Position numbers and translations under genes: made by a program. The notes beneath the pieces were generated by a model. That model was not told where the DNA came from. It saw only the letters and a list, made by a program, of their open reading frames with translations, and made no database searches. A stretch of 64,000 nucleotides of DNA, taken from the NCBI GenBank assembly GCA_903842455.1, contig CAIMLX010000094.1:62001-126000 (forward strand), written 5' to 3'. Shown piece by piece: positions 33,392 to 42,054 of this stretch. Numbering within the stretch: the stretch's first letter is position 1; the number at the start of each line of letters is the position of its first letter. This stretch comes from an uncultured Hyphomicrobiales bacterium (GTDB lineage Bacteria; Pseudomonadota; Alphaproteobacteria; Rhizobiales; Devosiaceae).

Positions 33392-33802
33392 ATGCGACAG
33401 GGGGCAGTGCGGAGCGAGGGGCGGGCGGAGTGGCATCCGAGGGTACTGGCAGATCCGCCGCCGGTACTGGAATGCGAGCCACGCCGTCGCGACCGCGCCG
33501 GGTGGTGCCTGCTTCGGTTTGTCGCGGCGGCGCGCAGCGTGCCGACCCGGCAACTGCTGTTGCCCAGCCGGGGCGAGGCCGAGGTAGCGCTGGCCCGCCA
33601 ACTGGCAATGTACCTGATGCACGTGGTGCTGGGGCGGCTCTACCAGGATGTCGGCCGGTTCTTCGGTCGCGACCGCACCACGGTGTCTTATGCCTGCGCG
33701 CTCATCGAGGACTTGCGCGACGATCCGGAGTTCGACGCCGAAGTGAGCCGGCTCGAGCGGCGGCTGGCAATGCGGCGGGAGGTGAAGCATGCGCGTGCGT
33801 AA
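33392..33802 (+). CDS. DnaA C-terminal-like HTH protein
   Basis: A 136-residue protein whose middle resembles the DNA-binding domain IV of DnaA: LARQLAMYLMHVVLG near residue 66, then DVGRFFGRDRTTVSYA and CALIEDLRDDPEFD. It lacks the ATPase domain. Such short helix-turn-helix proteins are common in Rhizobiales. ATG 33392 has GTGGAGG about eight bases upstream; longer readings add a sequence without conservation. It overlaps the DUF6456 gene by 14 bases, so the two are coupled. Possible role: transcription regulator reading DnaA-box-like sites. Confidence 0.8.
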   Translation: MRQGAVRSEGRAEWHPRVLADPPPVLECEPRRRDRAGWCLLRFVAAARSVPTRQLLLPSRGEAEVALARQLAMYLMHVVLGRLYQDVGRFFGRDRTTVSYACALIEDLRDDPEFDAEVSRLERRLAMRREVKHARA

Positions 33803-34556
33803 GCCGGTCCTGCGGTTCGTCCGCGCGTTGCTGTCATCGGGGGAAGCGGAGCGGGAGCCCGAGGGGTTTCGCGTCGCCACGCCGGGGGGAGCGGTGCTGC
33901 TTCCGGCCGAGGAGGTGAGGGCGCTGCAGGCGGATGGCGTCGTTGGTGGCGACGCGCGGCGGGTCGTGGCGCTGACCGGCACGGCGCAGTGGCTGAAGCG
34001 GCAGATGCAAGAGGCCGATGCGTTTGCCGCGCAGCACCGTGAGGAGGTGAAGGGTTCGGAGGGCGTGGCGCTGAACCTCGCCGAGAGCCCGCTGGCGCTG
34101 CTGGCGGCGGCCTCGGGTGGCGAGCCGGCGTTCCTCGCGCGGCATCAGGTGGAGGCCGGCGAGCGCGTCCGCCGGCTGGTCGAGCGCGCCCGGCTCAATC
34201 CGCGGCTGACGATGAGCTACTCGGCCGCGCGGGTGGCGGGGGGCAAGGGGGCTGGCCATGCGGGCGAGATGAGCGACATTGCGGCCGATGCCCGCAAGGC
34301 GCTGGCCCGCCTGCACGAGGCGCTGCCGCGCGACTGCGCCGAGGTGGTGCTCGACGTGTGCGGGCTCGAGAAGGGCCTGCAGCAGGTGGAGACCGAACGC
34401 GGCTGGCCGCGCCGCAGCGCCAAGCTGGTGCTCCGCATCGGGCTTGACCGGCTGGCGGAGGTGTGGGGGATGGGTGCGGTGGCCGTGGGCCGCGAGGGAC
34501 GGAACAGGGCGTGGATGGACGGCGCACGCGTGGCGCTTGGATTGCCCTGCGAGTGA
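33789..34556 (+). CDS. DUF6456 family protein
   Basis: A 255-residue protein with a C-terminal DUF6456-like domain: ESPLALLAA, HQVEAGERVRRLVERARLNPR near residue 118, then LPRDCAEVVLDVCGLEKGLQ and a terminal RIGLDRLAEVWG. These proteins look like DNA-binding helix-turn-helix modules related to DnaA-C-type partners. It starts within the end of the preceding gene, a pairing common in Rhizobiales. Function unproven; a joint regulatory complex is the likely inference. Confidence 0.75.
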   Translation: MRVRKPVLRFVRALLSSGEAEREPEGFRVATPGGAVLLPAEEVRALQADGVVGGDARRVVALTGTAQWLKRQMQEADAFAAQHREEVKGSEGVALNLAESPLALLAAASGGEPAFLARHQVEAGERVRRLVERARLNPRLTMSYSAARVAGGKGAGHAGEMSDIAADARKALARLHEALPRDCAEVVLDVCGLEKGLQQVETERGWPRRSAKLVLRIGLDRLAEVWGMGAVAVGREGRNRAWMDGARVALGLPCE

Positions 34557-34973
34557 TCAGGCCGCGAGGGCCTTCGCCTCCGAGCGGATGCGGTTGACCA
34601 TGGCGACGAGGCCGTTGCTGCGCTGCGTGGTGAGGTGCTCGCGCAGGTGCAGGTCGTCGAACACCTGGATGGCGTCGACGTCGGCGACCTCGTTGGCCGG
34701 GCGGCCTGAATAGAGCGCGACGAGGATGGCGACGAGGCCGCGGACGATCATGGCATCGGATTCGCCGCGATAGACGAGGTGCGCGCCATCGTGGTTGGAC
34801 ACCAGCCACACCTGCGACACGCAGCCATGTACCCGCGTCTCGGCGTTCTTCTCGTTGTCATCGAGCGGCGGCAGCGCTTGGCCCAGCTCGATGATGTAGC
34901 GATAGCGCTCCTCCCAGTCGTCGAGGAAGGCGAGGTTTTCGGCGATGTCGAGGAAGGCTTGCGGGTGGCTCAT
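34557..34973 (-). CDS. sufE: SufE family sulfur-transfer protein
   Basis: A 138-residue SufE-type protein, which accepts persulfide sulfur from the SufS cysteine desulfurase for Fe-S cluster assembly. The active-site cysteine is in VHGCVSQVWL near residue 50; other family parts are the IELGQALPPL opening and LREHLTTQRSNGL near the end. ATG 34973 gives the family length. The rest of the suf operon is not here, as is usual for stand-alone sufE. It converges with the DUF6456 gene; the stops abut. Confidence 0.92.
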   Translation of the reverse strand: MSHPQAFLDIAENLAFLDDWEERYRYIIELGQALPPLDDNEKNAETRVHGCVSQVWLVSNHDGAHLVYRGESDAMIVRGLVAILVALYSGRPANEVADVDAIQVFDDLHLREHLTTQRSNGLVAMVNRIRSEAKALAA

Positions 34974-35161
34974 GGGGGTTAGATAGGCGATCGCGGTGGG
35001 AATGTCAGGTGGGGGTGGTCTGTGCGATCGCGGGAGCACGCCCGAGGTTGGGCGTGGGATAAACCGCCAAGCGCAGGTGTCTACTGAGATTGTTCGGCGA
35101 CGCCGGGGAACAGAGGCAACTGGGGCTAGGTTACTGTTATGACACTGACTGGAGCCTTGAC

Positions 35162-35290
35162 ATGGATTTTCTCGGCTATTTGCTTTTCGGCATTCTCCTC
35201 GCAATTGCCTTCTCGCCAAAGTGGCTAGGGGAATGGCTAGCCAAGGTGCGAAACGCATTCGATGCCAACAGACAGCGCTCGCTGCCTTAG
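35162..35290 (+). CDS. small membrane protein candidate
   Basis: A 42-residue reading, MDFLGYLLFGILLAIAFSPK, followed by a basic tail. One hydrophobic helix; GGAG lies about eight bases before the ATG. It stands alone between sufE and a gene-poor stretch. No known family. I report it because the ribosome site and helix are convincing, but it could be chance. Confidence 0.4.
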   Translation: MDFLGYLLFGILLAIAFSPKWLGEWLAKVRNAFDANRQRSLP

Positions 35291-35746
35291 CCCGCCACGA
35301 TTTTCTCCAGGTGCGATGTGCGGAAGGCCGCAATGGGGTCGATTGCCACGCCCTAAGCAAAGTCGGCAGGCGCAACCGAGGACGATCACGCACTACGCCC
35401 CTGTGGGCTACCTATACCAACAAACGAGGTGAGGCCGTGGGTGCTCGGGTCTGTTGCTCCCGCCTCCGCCTGCCGGCACCTTCTCCTCAGGCCAAGGCCA
35501 CCGCATGTGGCCTGTGTGGGCCGCTGGCCCTCCCTCCCCCTTGCGGGGAGGGATTGAGGGTGGGGGTCGTCGATTGGTGCAGGCCGTCGCCGGTGCGGGG
35601 CCCGCTGCAGTTCCCAGGCTGGAAAAAGAAGAACCCGGCGAGGAGGTGGAATCTCCCGCCGGGTTCAAGCACGAGGCAGCGAAGCCTCGTACCGAGTGTC
35701 ATTTAGGCGTCATGGAGCGCCGGCGCAAGGGGGATCGGGCTGACGA
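35291..35746. repeat. gene-free stretch with family B palindromic repeat
   Basis: No credible gene. At 35529-35577 the sequence CCCTCCCCCTTGCGGGGAGGG is followed by ATTGAGGGTGGGGG, a family B element also seen at 60464-60600 and, in longer form, at 41912-42052, 59335-59498 and 63117-63260. A further GGCGGGA/TCCCGCC pairing (about 35636-35661) may be a terminator. Confidence 0.55.
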
Positions 35747-36073
35747 TCAGGCCGGGCGGGAGAATTTCGTCGGGGCGAGGAACTGGCTCGCGACGTTGGC
35801 GAGGATGGGGCCATCGGCCTCGGAGGCGTTCTTTGCGGCGATCCACTCGGGGTCGGCGACGAAGGCGTTCCAGCGGGTTTCCCGGTCCGCCATCGAGGCC
35901 CAGCGGATCATGTAGGTGAGGTCGTTGTTGCTCTCCCCGATCAGCGTGGTCCAGAAGCCGGCCTGCTCGATGCCATGCTTGTCCCACAGCTTCAGGGTAT
36001 CGTTCTCGAAGCGCCGGATCAGCGCCGGCAGGCGGCCGGGCAGGCAGTTGTAGACGCGCAGTTCGTAGATCAT
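35747..36073 (-). CDS. NIPSNAP family protein
   Basis: A 108-residue NIPSNAP-type ferredoxin-like (dimeric alpha/beta barrel) protein: it opens MIYELRVYNCLPGRLPALI, has GFWTTLIGESNNDLTYMIRW in the middle and a conserved RETRWNAFVADPEW. The family has no agreed enzymatic role in bacteria. ATG 36073 is preferred since the 12 upstream codons are not conserved in the family. Monocistronic. Confidence 0.85.
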   Translation of the reverse strand: MIYELRVYNCLPGRLPALIRRFENDTLKLWDKHGIEQAGFWTTLIGESNNDLTYMIRWASMADRETRWNAFVADPEWIAAKNASEADGPILANVASQFLAPTKFSRPA

Positions 36074-36304
36074 GTGGGGTCTCTCGGTTGTCGCAAGCGG
36101 TTGGAGCATGCCGAGGCCAGCCGGGCAATTCTCAAAACGAGCGGGCGGCGCGCGCTTCAGCCGATCGCGTGGGAGCGTCCGAAAGTCTACGCCTTGCGCG
36201 GTGGACAGCTCAGGCGAGTTAACACTATCGCAACTGCCGTAGGGCCTAGCTCGCTTCTAGCGTCACGAACCGGTTGTTTTCAGCTACTGCATATAGGGGC
36301 ATAC

Positions 36305-36511
36305 GTGCACCCACATGGTTTACTTGAGTTTCTCAAAGAGCTGTTCAGAGGGGGCAATAGTCCCCAGGATGCCGCCGAGTGGTTCGCTGACACCGATCTG
36401 TCGCCCTCGCAGGTCGCCGATGAGGCGGCCAGGGTCCGGGAGCTGATCGATCGCCTGCGGGAGCAGGACGCCGACTCGGTGGTGGCTGGCTGTGTGCAGG
36501 GAACTCGATGA
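36305..36511 (+). CDS. hypothetical small helical protein or N-terminal fragment
   Basis: A 68-residue GTG-initiated reading: HGLLEFLKELFRGGNSPQDA, then VADEAARVRELIDRLREQDA. It looks like real helical protein, with GGGG five bases before the start. Its end overlaps the PilZ gene start by 20 bases in another frame. It may be a separate coupled gene or the N-terminal part of the PilZ protein separated by a frameshift. I do not recognise it. Confidence 0.4.
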   Translation: MHPHGLLEFLKELFRGGNSPQDAAEWFADTDLSPSQVADEAARVRELIDRLREQDADSVVAGCVQGTR

Positions 36512-37439
36512 CCTTATCGACGCCCTCGCCAACTTTGATTGCGTGCTCTTCGCCAAATCGATCGAGGGGCTCCACAATGCCTTGAGCGACATCAAGCAGG
36601 CGACGATCATCGTTCCCGTGCACTTCCAGACGCTCGCGCTGCGCCAGCCCGAGTTTCTCGAGATTGCCGCGACCCTGCCGCTGCCTTATCGCCGCTTCGT
36701 GCTGCTCGACCTCCTCGGCGTCCCCACCGCCGCCACGAATCGCGACCTGCTTGCGGCCCTGGTGACCGGTCGCAGCATATCGGACCGCATCGTGCTGCAG
36801 ATGTCCCCCGCCGATCGGCGATTGGACGACGCGGCGCGCAGGCTGATCTGGGGCGCGTCCACGACCTTGAGCGACCTCGACCACGAAGACCCCCTGGTTG
36901 CCGGCGAACTGAAGCGCTTCGCGCAGCTGTGCGCCGAGCATGGGCTGACCAGCGTCGCGTACGGCGCCAACACGATCGGGAAGGCAATCGCCGTTGTGGA
37001 GGCGGACTTTGACTACGTCGGCGGGACCGCTGTGGCGTCGACCAACGCCGCTCCACGGTCGCATGCCAGGTTTACCCCGTTGTTCGGCGATGTCCTTCCC
37101 AAGCCGGGCAGCTTCGACCGCACCGCCGGCGTGCGCGACCATGCCCGCTTTGCCCCGCTCGATCCCAACTCCACTGTCACCTTGCCGAACGGCGAGCGGC
37201 ACGCTTGCCGGATCCCCAACGTCTCGGCTTCGGGCGCGGTGGTGCTTTGCGCCATCGAGGCGAAGGTCGGAGACTACCTGGTTGTCGGCTCCATCCCGGC
37301 GCAGGTGGTGCGGTTGACCGACCGCGGCTTTGCGGTGCGCTTCCTCGAAGTGCAGCAGCGCTCGGCCGTCGAGATCGCGCTGCTGACGCCGATCGAAGGC
37401 GACAAGCTGCTGCAAAGCCTGCGGCTGCTGACGACCTGA
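36492..37439 (+). CDS. degenerate EAL-like plus PilZ domain protein
   Basis: A 315-residue protein. The first ~190 residues resemble an EAL domain without its catalytic motifs: LKRFAQLCAEHGLTSVAYGA near residue 138 stands where EAL proteins have the VAEGVE strand, and DFDYVGGT replaces the DxxQGY segment. Residues ~210-300 look like a PilZ domain (ARFAPLDPNSTVTLPNGERH, CRIPNVSASGAVV). This suggests a c-di-GMP binding rather than degrading protein. The start is GTG without a clear ribosome site. Assignment is by pattern only. Confidence 0.6.
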   Translation: MCRELDDLIDALANFDCVLFAKSIEGLHNALSDIKQATIIVPVHFQTLALRQPEFLEIAATLPLPYRRFVLLDLLGVPTAATNRDLLAALVTGRSISDRIVLQMSPADRRLDDAARRLIWGASTTLSDLDHEDPLVAGELKRFAQLCAEHGLTSVAYGANTIGKAIAVVEADFDYVGGTAVASTNAAPRSHARFTPLFGDVLPKPGSFDRTAGVRDHARFAPLDPNSTVTLPNGERHACRIPNVSASGAVVLCAIEAKVGDYLVVGSIPAQVVRLTDRGFAVRFLEVQQRSAVEIALLTPIEGDKLLQSLRLLTT

Positions 37440-37763
37440 TCAGGGTCGTCTCAGGAGCTCAAGGAGCTTGACCGCAAGCCAGGTCAGGACCCAGGCGGCG
37501 CCGGCTGCCGCAAGGGTGAGGACGGTGTCGGTGATCGCCTCGGTGAGCTTGAAGCCCTGACCGGAAGCGATGTCGAAATAGGCGTCGAGCCCCTCGTTGA
37601 GGAACTGGAAGGCGACGACCGTGAGGAAGGCGAGTGCCGGCCGGCGAAGGATGGTGAAGGCCACCGCGAAGATCAGCAGCGCCAACACCACGTGCAGCGC
37701 ATTGGGGCCAAGTCCGGTGGCGTCGAGGAGAATCTGCTTCAGGTCAGTCCACATTCCGATCAT
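37440..37763 (-). CDS. small integral membrane protein
   Basis: A 107-residue protein with three hydrophobic segments: NALHVVLALLIFAVAFTIL, ALAFLTVVAFQFLNEGLDAY and TVLTLAAAGAAWVLTWLAVKL. No family recognised with certainty. Two in-frame ATG codons (37763, 37754) are possible. It converges with the PilZ gene; their stops abut. Confidence 0.65.
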   Translation of the reverse strand: MIGMWTDLKQILLDATGLGPNALHVVLALLIFAVAFTILRRPALAFLTVVAFQFLNEGLDAYFDIASGQGFKLTEAITDTVLTLAAAGAAWVLTWLAVKLLELLRRP

Positions 37764-37919
37764 TGAGCATGAAGCCGGCAATCAGGCCAGCCCGCACCGG
37801 CCGGAGCCCCTTCCCACCAGGACCGCACAAGAAGAAACCGGAAGCGCGGGGCAGCGCGCTTCCGGTTAGCCAGGGATCGCTTGGAGTAGCGTCGGGGGAA
37901 GTGACGCGAACCCTGGTGG

Positions 37920-38207
37920 TCAGCCCATCCGATCGGGCCGCGGTCGGGGGATCGGGGCCAGGATGGAGGCGTCGGGTGAAGCCTCGGTGGATGGGAGTGG
38001 CGTGGGCGACAGCACGGCGAGCGCCGCCTTGCCGTCGGGGCATTCGAGGAACGAGCACTCCCTGAGGACATGCTCGACGAGGGCCTTCTGGCCGATGGCG
38101 ACAGCTGCCTGCGAAGCGTGGCCGAAGTCTCGCCCCAGATCGCCATCCTTGGGCGCGATGATGACGAACATCACCGTGAGCCAGAATGCGGACCTCAGGA
38201 AAAACAT
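37920..38207 (-). CDS. DUF5330 family protein
   Basis: A 95-residue protein with an N-terminal membrane or signal segment (MFFLRSAFWLTVMFVIIAPK) and two cysteines (RECSFLECPDG) in the exported part. This matches the DUF5330 proteins of Rhizobiales, function unknown. ATG 38207 is preferred to a TTG 18 bases upstream. The C-terminal 25 residues are proline-rich. Confidence 0.7.
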   Translation of the reverse strand: MFFLRSAFWLTVMFVIIAPKDGDLGRDFGHASQAAVAIGQKALVEHVLRECSFLECPDGKAALAVLSPTPLPSTEASPDASILAPIPRPRPDRMG

Positions 38208-38499
38208 GGACTTGACGCTCCCCAATGGCGGTTCACCGGCAGTTCGCTGCCTGTTGAAGACGATACTGGCCCGGCCCGCTTAAGCCCGGTTTGGAAGTTT
38301 CGATAAAATTAGAGGCAAATGCCGCCGACCCGAACGCCGCTCCAGCAGGGTCGCGGGCAACGAAGTGTTTACGCTACTGCCAGAAACCCCCCGCGCAAAC
38401 CTGTGCAGAGGGGGCGCAAGGGCCGCGGGAGGGTTCCGCTTAAACCTGTCTTAGGCGTTGGAGTGGAATGTCCTGACCAACAATAAGGGCGGCAGAGTA

Positions 38500-40323
38500 G
38501 TGAGTTCGAGTATGCGTAGCCTGCGGTCCTGGCTCGAGGGTAAATGGCGTCAGCGCCAGTCGAGCAATTCAGGCGGGCGGCCCGAGGCCATCCGCCGCAA
38601 GGCCATCGCGACCAATGCCTCGATCGTCCTCGCCATCAGCCTGATCGGCCTGCCCGGCGGGCTCTACCTGCTGGTGCAGGGCACGTTGCTCCCCTTCGTG
38701 ACGGCCATGATCGGCACCGCCACCGGCATGATGGCGGTCGTGCTCTGCCAGCGCGGCCAATTCGAGCGTGCGGCTGCGACGCAGGTCTACGCCACCCTGT
38801 TGATCGGCTTCCTGCTGACTGTCGCCGACCCCGGGCTCGCCGATTTCGGCCTTGCCGTAGGGCTGCTCGGGCCGGTGCACGCGAGCCTGCTGACCCGCAC
38901 GCCGGTGAAGAAGCGGGCCTGGGCGATCCTCGTCGTCGTGGTGGCCGCGGGCGTCGCGTCGCACCAGGGCGTGCTGGTCTGGCCCGAGGCGCTCCGCGCC
39001 GAGTTCGCGCTGATGGGCGCGCTGACATTCGCGATTGCCGCTGGTCTCATCGCCTACTCGGCCAACCGGCTGAACTCGGTGTTCGAGGTCTACGAGAAGG
39101 CGCAGATCAACGCCTACAAGCACCTGATCGAGCATGTGCAGGACGCGGTGATGCGCTTCGGCGCCGATGGCAGCGTGCTGTTCGTATCGCGCTCGGCCGA
39201 GCGGCTGTTCGGCTGCCGCCGCTTCGAGCTAACCGGCTCGGGGCTGCTCGAGCGCATCCATGTGATGGACCGTCCCGCCTACCTGACCGCCTTCGCCGAA
39301 GCCAATGGCGATGGGCTGACGCGTCGGGTGGAGATCCGCATGCGCTTCGACGATCCCGAATCGGGAGCAGTGCCGAAGTTCATCTGGGTCGAGGCGTCGC
39401 TTTCGCCGGTGGTCGATGCGGAAAGCGCCGAGACCCGCCACGAGGTCGTGGTGCTGCTGCGCGACGTGACCGAACGCCACGACCGCGAGATCGAACTCCA
39501 CCGCGCCCGCAAGGCAGCCGAGGAGGCCTCGATCGCCAAGTCGCGCTTCCTCGCGACGATCGGGCACGAACTGCGCACGCCGCTGAACGCCATCGTCGGG
39601 TTCTCCGAGATGATGACCTCGGGCGTGGTCGGCGACCTCACCCCGCAGCACAAGGAATATGCGACGCTGATCCACCAGTCGGGCCACCACCTGATCGATG
39701 TGGTGAAGATGCTTCTCGACATGTCGCGGCTCGAGGCTGGCAAGTTCGAACTGCAGACCGAGCCGTTCATGCCCGACATGCTGGTCGAGCCGTGCTTCAA
39801 GATGGTCGACGCCATGGCCCGCGAGAAGTCGATCCGGCTGATGAGCGATATCCCCCGCACCTTGCCGATGCTGGTGGCGGACGAGCGCGTGTGCCGGCAG
39901 ATCCTGATCAACCTGCTGTCGAACGCCATCAAGTTTTCGCACGAGCGCTCGGTGATCACGCTGGAGATGCGCCGGCAGGGCCGGTTCGTCGCCATCGTCG
40001 TGACCGACAGCGGCATCGGCATGGGCGAGGAATCGGTGAAGCGCCTCGGCGAGCCGTTCTTCCAGGCACAGGGCGGGCTGGCGCGCCGCTACGAGGGGAC
40101 CGGGCTCGGGCTCTCGATCGTCAAGGGACTGGTGGAACTGCATGAAGGTGAGATGCACGCCAGCTCGTCGCCGGGCGAAGGAACTGTGATGACCGTTTTG
40201 CTGCCGATAAACGGTCCGGAAACCAAGGTGGAGGAAACTGCATCTGTCACGCCTCTCCATCGGGAACCGGCGCAGCAGCAAATGCCCACATGGTCCGCAG
40301 ACGAAAGAAAAAGAGCCCTATGA
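38500..40323 (+). CDS. PAS-domain sensor histidine kinase (DivJ/PleC-like)
   Basis: A ~607-residue membrane histidine kinase. Five to six hydrophobic segments (about residues 35-190) are followed by a PAS domain (VQDAVMRFGADGSVLFVSRS), a HisKA domain with the phosphoacceptor in FLATIGHELRTPLNAIVGFS, and an HATPase with N-box LINLLSNAIKFS, G1 DSGIGMG and G2 GTGLGLSIVKG. The H-box resembles the DivJ/PleC cell-cycle kinases. The start is uncertain (GTG 38500, ATG 38512 or TTG 38458). Its stop overlaps the peptidoglycan-binding gene (ATGA). No response regulator is adjacent. Confidence 0.85.
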   Translation: MSSSMRSLRSWLEGKWRQRQSSNSGGRPEAIRRKAIATNASIVLAISLIGLPGGLYLLVQGTLLPFVTAMIGTATGMMAVVLCQRGQFERAAATQVYATLLIGFLLTVADPGLADFGLAVGLLGPVHASLLTRTPVKKRAWAILVVVVAAGVASHQGVLVWPEALRAEFALMGALTFAIAAGLIAYSANRLNSVFEVYEKAQINAYKHLIEHVQDAVMRFGADGSVLFVSRSAERLFGCRRFELTGSGLLERIHVMDRPAYLTAFAEANGDGLTRRVEIRMRFDDPESGAVPKFIWVEASLSPVVDAESAETRHEVVVLLRDVTERHDREIELHRARKAAEEASIAKSRFLATIGHELRTPLNAIVGFSEMMTSGVVGDLTPQHKEYATLIHQSGHHLIDVVKMLLDMSRLEAGKFELQTEPFMPDMLVEPCFKMVDAMAREKSIRLMSDIPRTLPMLVADERVCRQILINLLSNAIKFSHERSVITLEMRRQGRFVAIVVTDSGIGMGEESVKRLGEPFFQAQGGLARRYEGTGLGLSIVKGLVELHEGEMHASSSPGEGTVMTVLLPINGPETKVEETASVTPLHREPAQQQMPTWSADERKRAL

Positions 40324-41564
40324 CGGCAGCATCCTTTGCGCACCTGCCTTTGCAGGTCGGCGGCGTCGCACTGGCCCACGCGGGCCGGGCGGCGCTCTGG
40401 GTTATCTCGCGCTATATGCGCTCCCCCCTCACCAACTCCGCGATCCTGGCGCTGGTGGTCACCTCCGCCATGGCGGGGTCGAACGCGCTCTACGGCCAGC
40501 AGGCCCGGCACCCCTCGCCGCTGTTCAACCCGCTCGCCGGCCAGCAGGCCGAAGTCGAGCCGGTCGTGCCTGCGGTCAAGCCCGAAGGCCTCGGCAAGAA
40601 GCCGCTGCTGATGGGGACGCCCAAGGCGGTCGTAAAGCCCACGCTGGTCGATACGACTCCCGGGCCGATCGGCAACGCCGAGGTGTTCGAGATCCAGCGC
40701 AAGCTCGAGATGCTGAAGCTGTTCACCGGCACCATCGATGGCTACTACGGCCCGCAGACGGCCCGGGCGATCAGGAAGTTCGAGGAAGTGCAGGGGCTGA
40801 AGCCGGTCGGAGAGCTGACGTCCGATATCGTCGAGCGAATCAAGAACGCTCCGCTTTCGGTTGCCGATCCGGCGCCGGAGCCGGCTGCTGTCGTCGCCCA
40901 GCCTGCCGCCGAGGAGAAGGCAGCGGTGACGATCACGCTGCCGAAGGTTGTGGCCCCGAAGGTCGAGAACCCATTGCCGGCGGCCCTGCCTGCCGCTGCG
41001 GCGGAAGAGCCGGTGAAGCCGCAGGGCCTCGCGCTCCTGGCCGAGCCTGCACCGCTCGAGCTGACCACCGGATCGATCGGCACACCGAAGAACGAAGGCC
41101 CGACAGTGCTCGGCCGGCCGCTGCCAGAAACGCCGGGCGAGGCGCTGGAAATGGCGGCGGAAACCGCCGGCGAGGCGATCGAAACGATCATCTCGGGGGT
41201 CCAGACGGTCGCCATGACCAAGCCCGGCAGCGCGACCCCGTTTGCGGTCGAAAACCCGCAGGTCGGCGTGCCGCTGCTGATCGACGACGAACCGCAGAAG
41301 GCGGGCACGATCGTAGCGGTGCTCGATACGCCGGCGACGCCGCAGGAAGTGGCGCCGGTCTCGGTCAACGACCCGGTGACGGTCGCCAAGGTGCAGCGCG
41401 GGCTCGGGAGCCTCGGCTTCCTGCACGGCCCCGCCGACGGCGTGGCGGGCGAAGCGACAGCCAAGGCGATCCGGAACTTCGAGGTCTACTTCAACTACAC
41501 GGTGACCGGCCGCATCAGCCCCGAGCTGCTCGATTTGCTCGTCGAGAACGGAGCCTCTATCTAG
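40320..41564 (+). CDS. peptidoglycan-binding domain protein
   Basis: A 414-residue protein with an N-terminal membrane anchor (LTNSAILALVVTSAMAG near residue 45) and two peptidoglycan-binding (PG_binding_1) repeats: EIQRKLEMLKLFTGTIDGYY near residue 125 and KVQRGLGSLGFLHGPADGVA near the end. An Ala/Pro/Glu-rich linker of ~180 residues joins them. ATG 40320 overlaps the kinase stop, so the two genes are translationally coupled, suggesting a link between wall state and kinase signalling. The linker is low complexity. Confidence 0.82.
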   Translation: MTAASFAHLPLQVGGVALAHAGRAALWVISRYMRSPLTNSAILALVVTSAMAGSNALYGQQARHPSPLFNPLAGQQAEVEPVVPAVKPEGLGKKPLLMGTPKAVVKPTLVDTTPGPIGNAEVFEIQRKLEMLKLFTGTIDGYYGPQTARAIRKFEEVQGLKPVGELTSDIVERIKNAPLSVADPAPEPAAVVAQPAAEEKAAVTITLPKVVAPKVENPLPAALPAAAAEEPVKPQGLALLAEPAPLELTTGSIGTPKNEGPTVLGRPLPETPGEALEMAAETAGEAIETIISGVQTVAMTKPGSATPFAVENPQVGVPLLIDDEPQKAGTIVAVLDTPATPQEVAPVSVNDPVTVAKVQRGLGSLGFLHGPADGVAGEATAKAIRNFEVYFNYTVTGRISPELLDLLVENGASI

Positions 41565-41568
41565 AGGC

Positions 41569-41901
41569 ATGTTCCGAACTGACATCTGGGTCGCCGGCTT
41601 CGTGCGGCGACACAACGACATTGGCCACATCTGCGTGATCACCCGGCGTGGCGACCCCATTGCCGGGCAGATCTTCGTGGCGGTCGATCACCTCAACGGC
41701 ACCGAGTCGCTGTATGTGCCCGCGCCCATGAGTGCGCGCGGGGACGACACCGAGAGCCGGCTGTTCTCGCTGCGGCTCGACAAGGCGGAGCCGCTGGCGG
41801 TGCGCGACCGCATCCTCCGCGAGGAGGACTTCGACCCCGACTTGTGGGTGGTATCACTGGAGATGCGCGGCGGGGAGACGGGGCTGGAGCTGGCGGGGTA
41901 G
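41569..41901 (+). CDS. DUF1491 family protein
   Basis: A 110-residue DUF1491 protein: WVAGFVRRHNDIGHICVITRR at the start, GDPIAGQIFVAVDHLNG, and REEDFDPDLWVVSLEMR near the C-terminus. The family is restricted mainly to alphaproteobacteria and has no assigned function. It follows the peptidoglycan-binding gene by four bases, so the three genes from 38500 form an operon. A family B repeat lies just after it. Confidence 0.85.
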   Translation: MFRTDIWVAGFVRRHNDIGHICVITRRGDPIAGQIFVAVDHLNGTESLYVPAPMSARGDDTESRLFSLRLDKAEPLAVRDRILREEDFDPDLWVVSLEMRGGETGLELAG

Positions 41902-41911
41902 GGGCTGAACT

Positions 41912-42052
41912 GCCCCTCACCCGGTCGCTTCGCGACCACCCTCTCCCTCAAGGGGAGAGGGGAAACAGCGAGTCTTCCGCGGGATCAGAGCACTGGCTCC
42001 CTTCTCCCCTTGAGGGAGAAGGTGGCGAGCGCAGCGAGACGGATGAGGGGAC
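41912..42052. repeat. family B palindromic repeat
   Basis: Left part CCCCTCACCCGG and CTCTCCCTCAAGGGGAGAGG, right part CTTCTCCCCTTGAGGGAGAAG and GGATGAGGGG, together an inverted repeat of about 140 bases. It separates the DUF1491 gene from the convergent DUF2336 gene. Confidence 0.75.
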
Positions 42053-42054
42053 GA

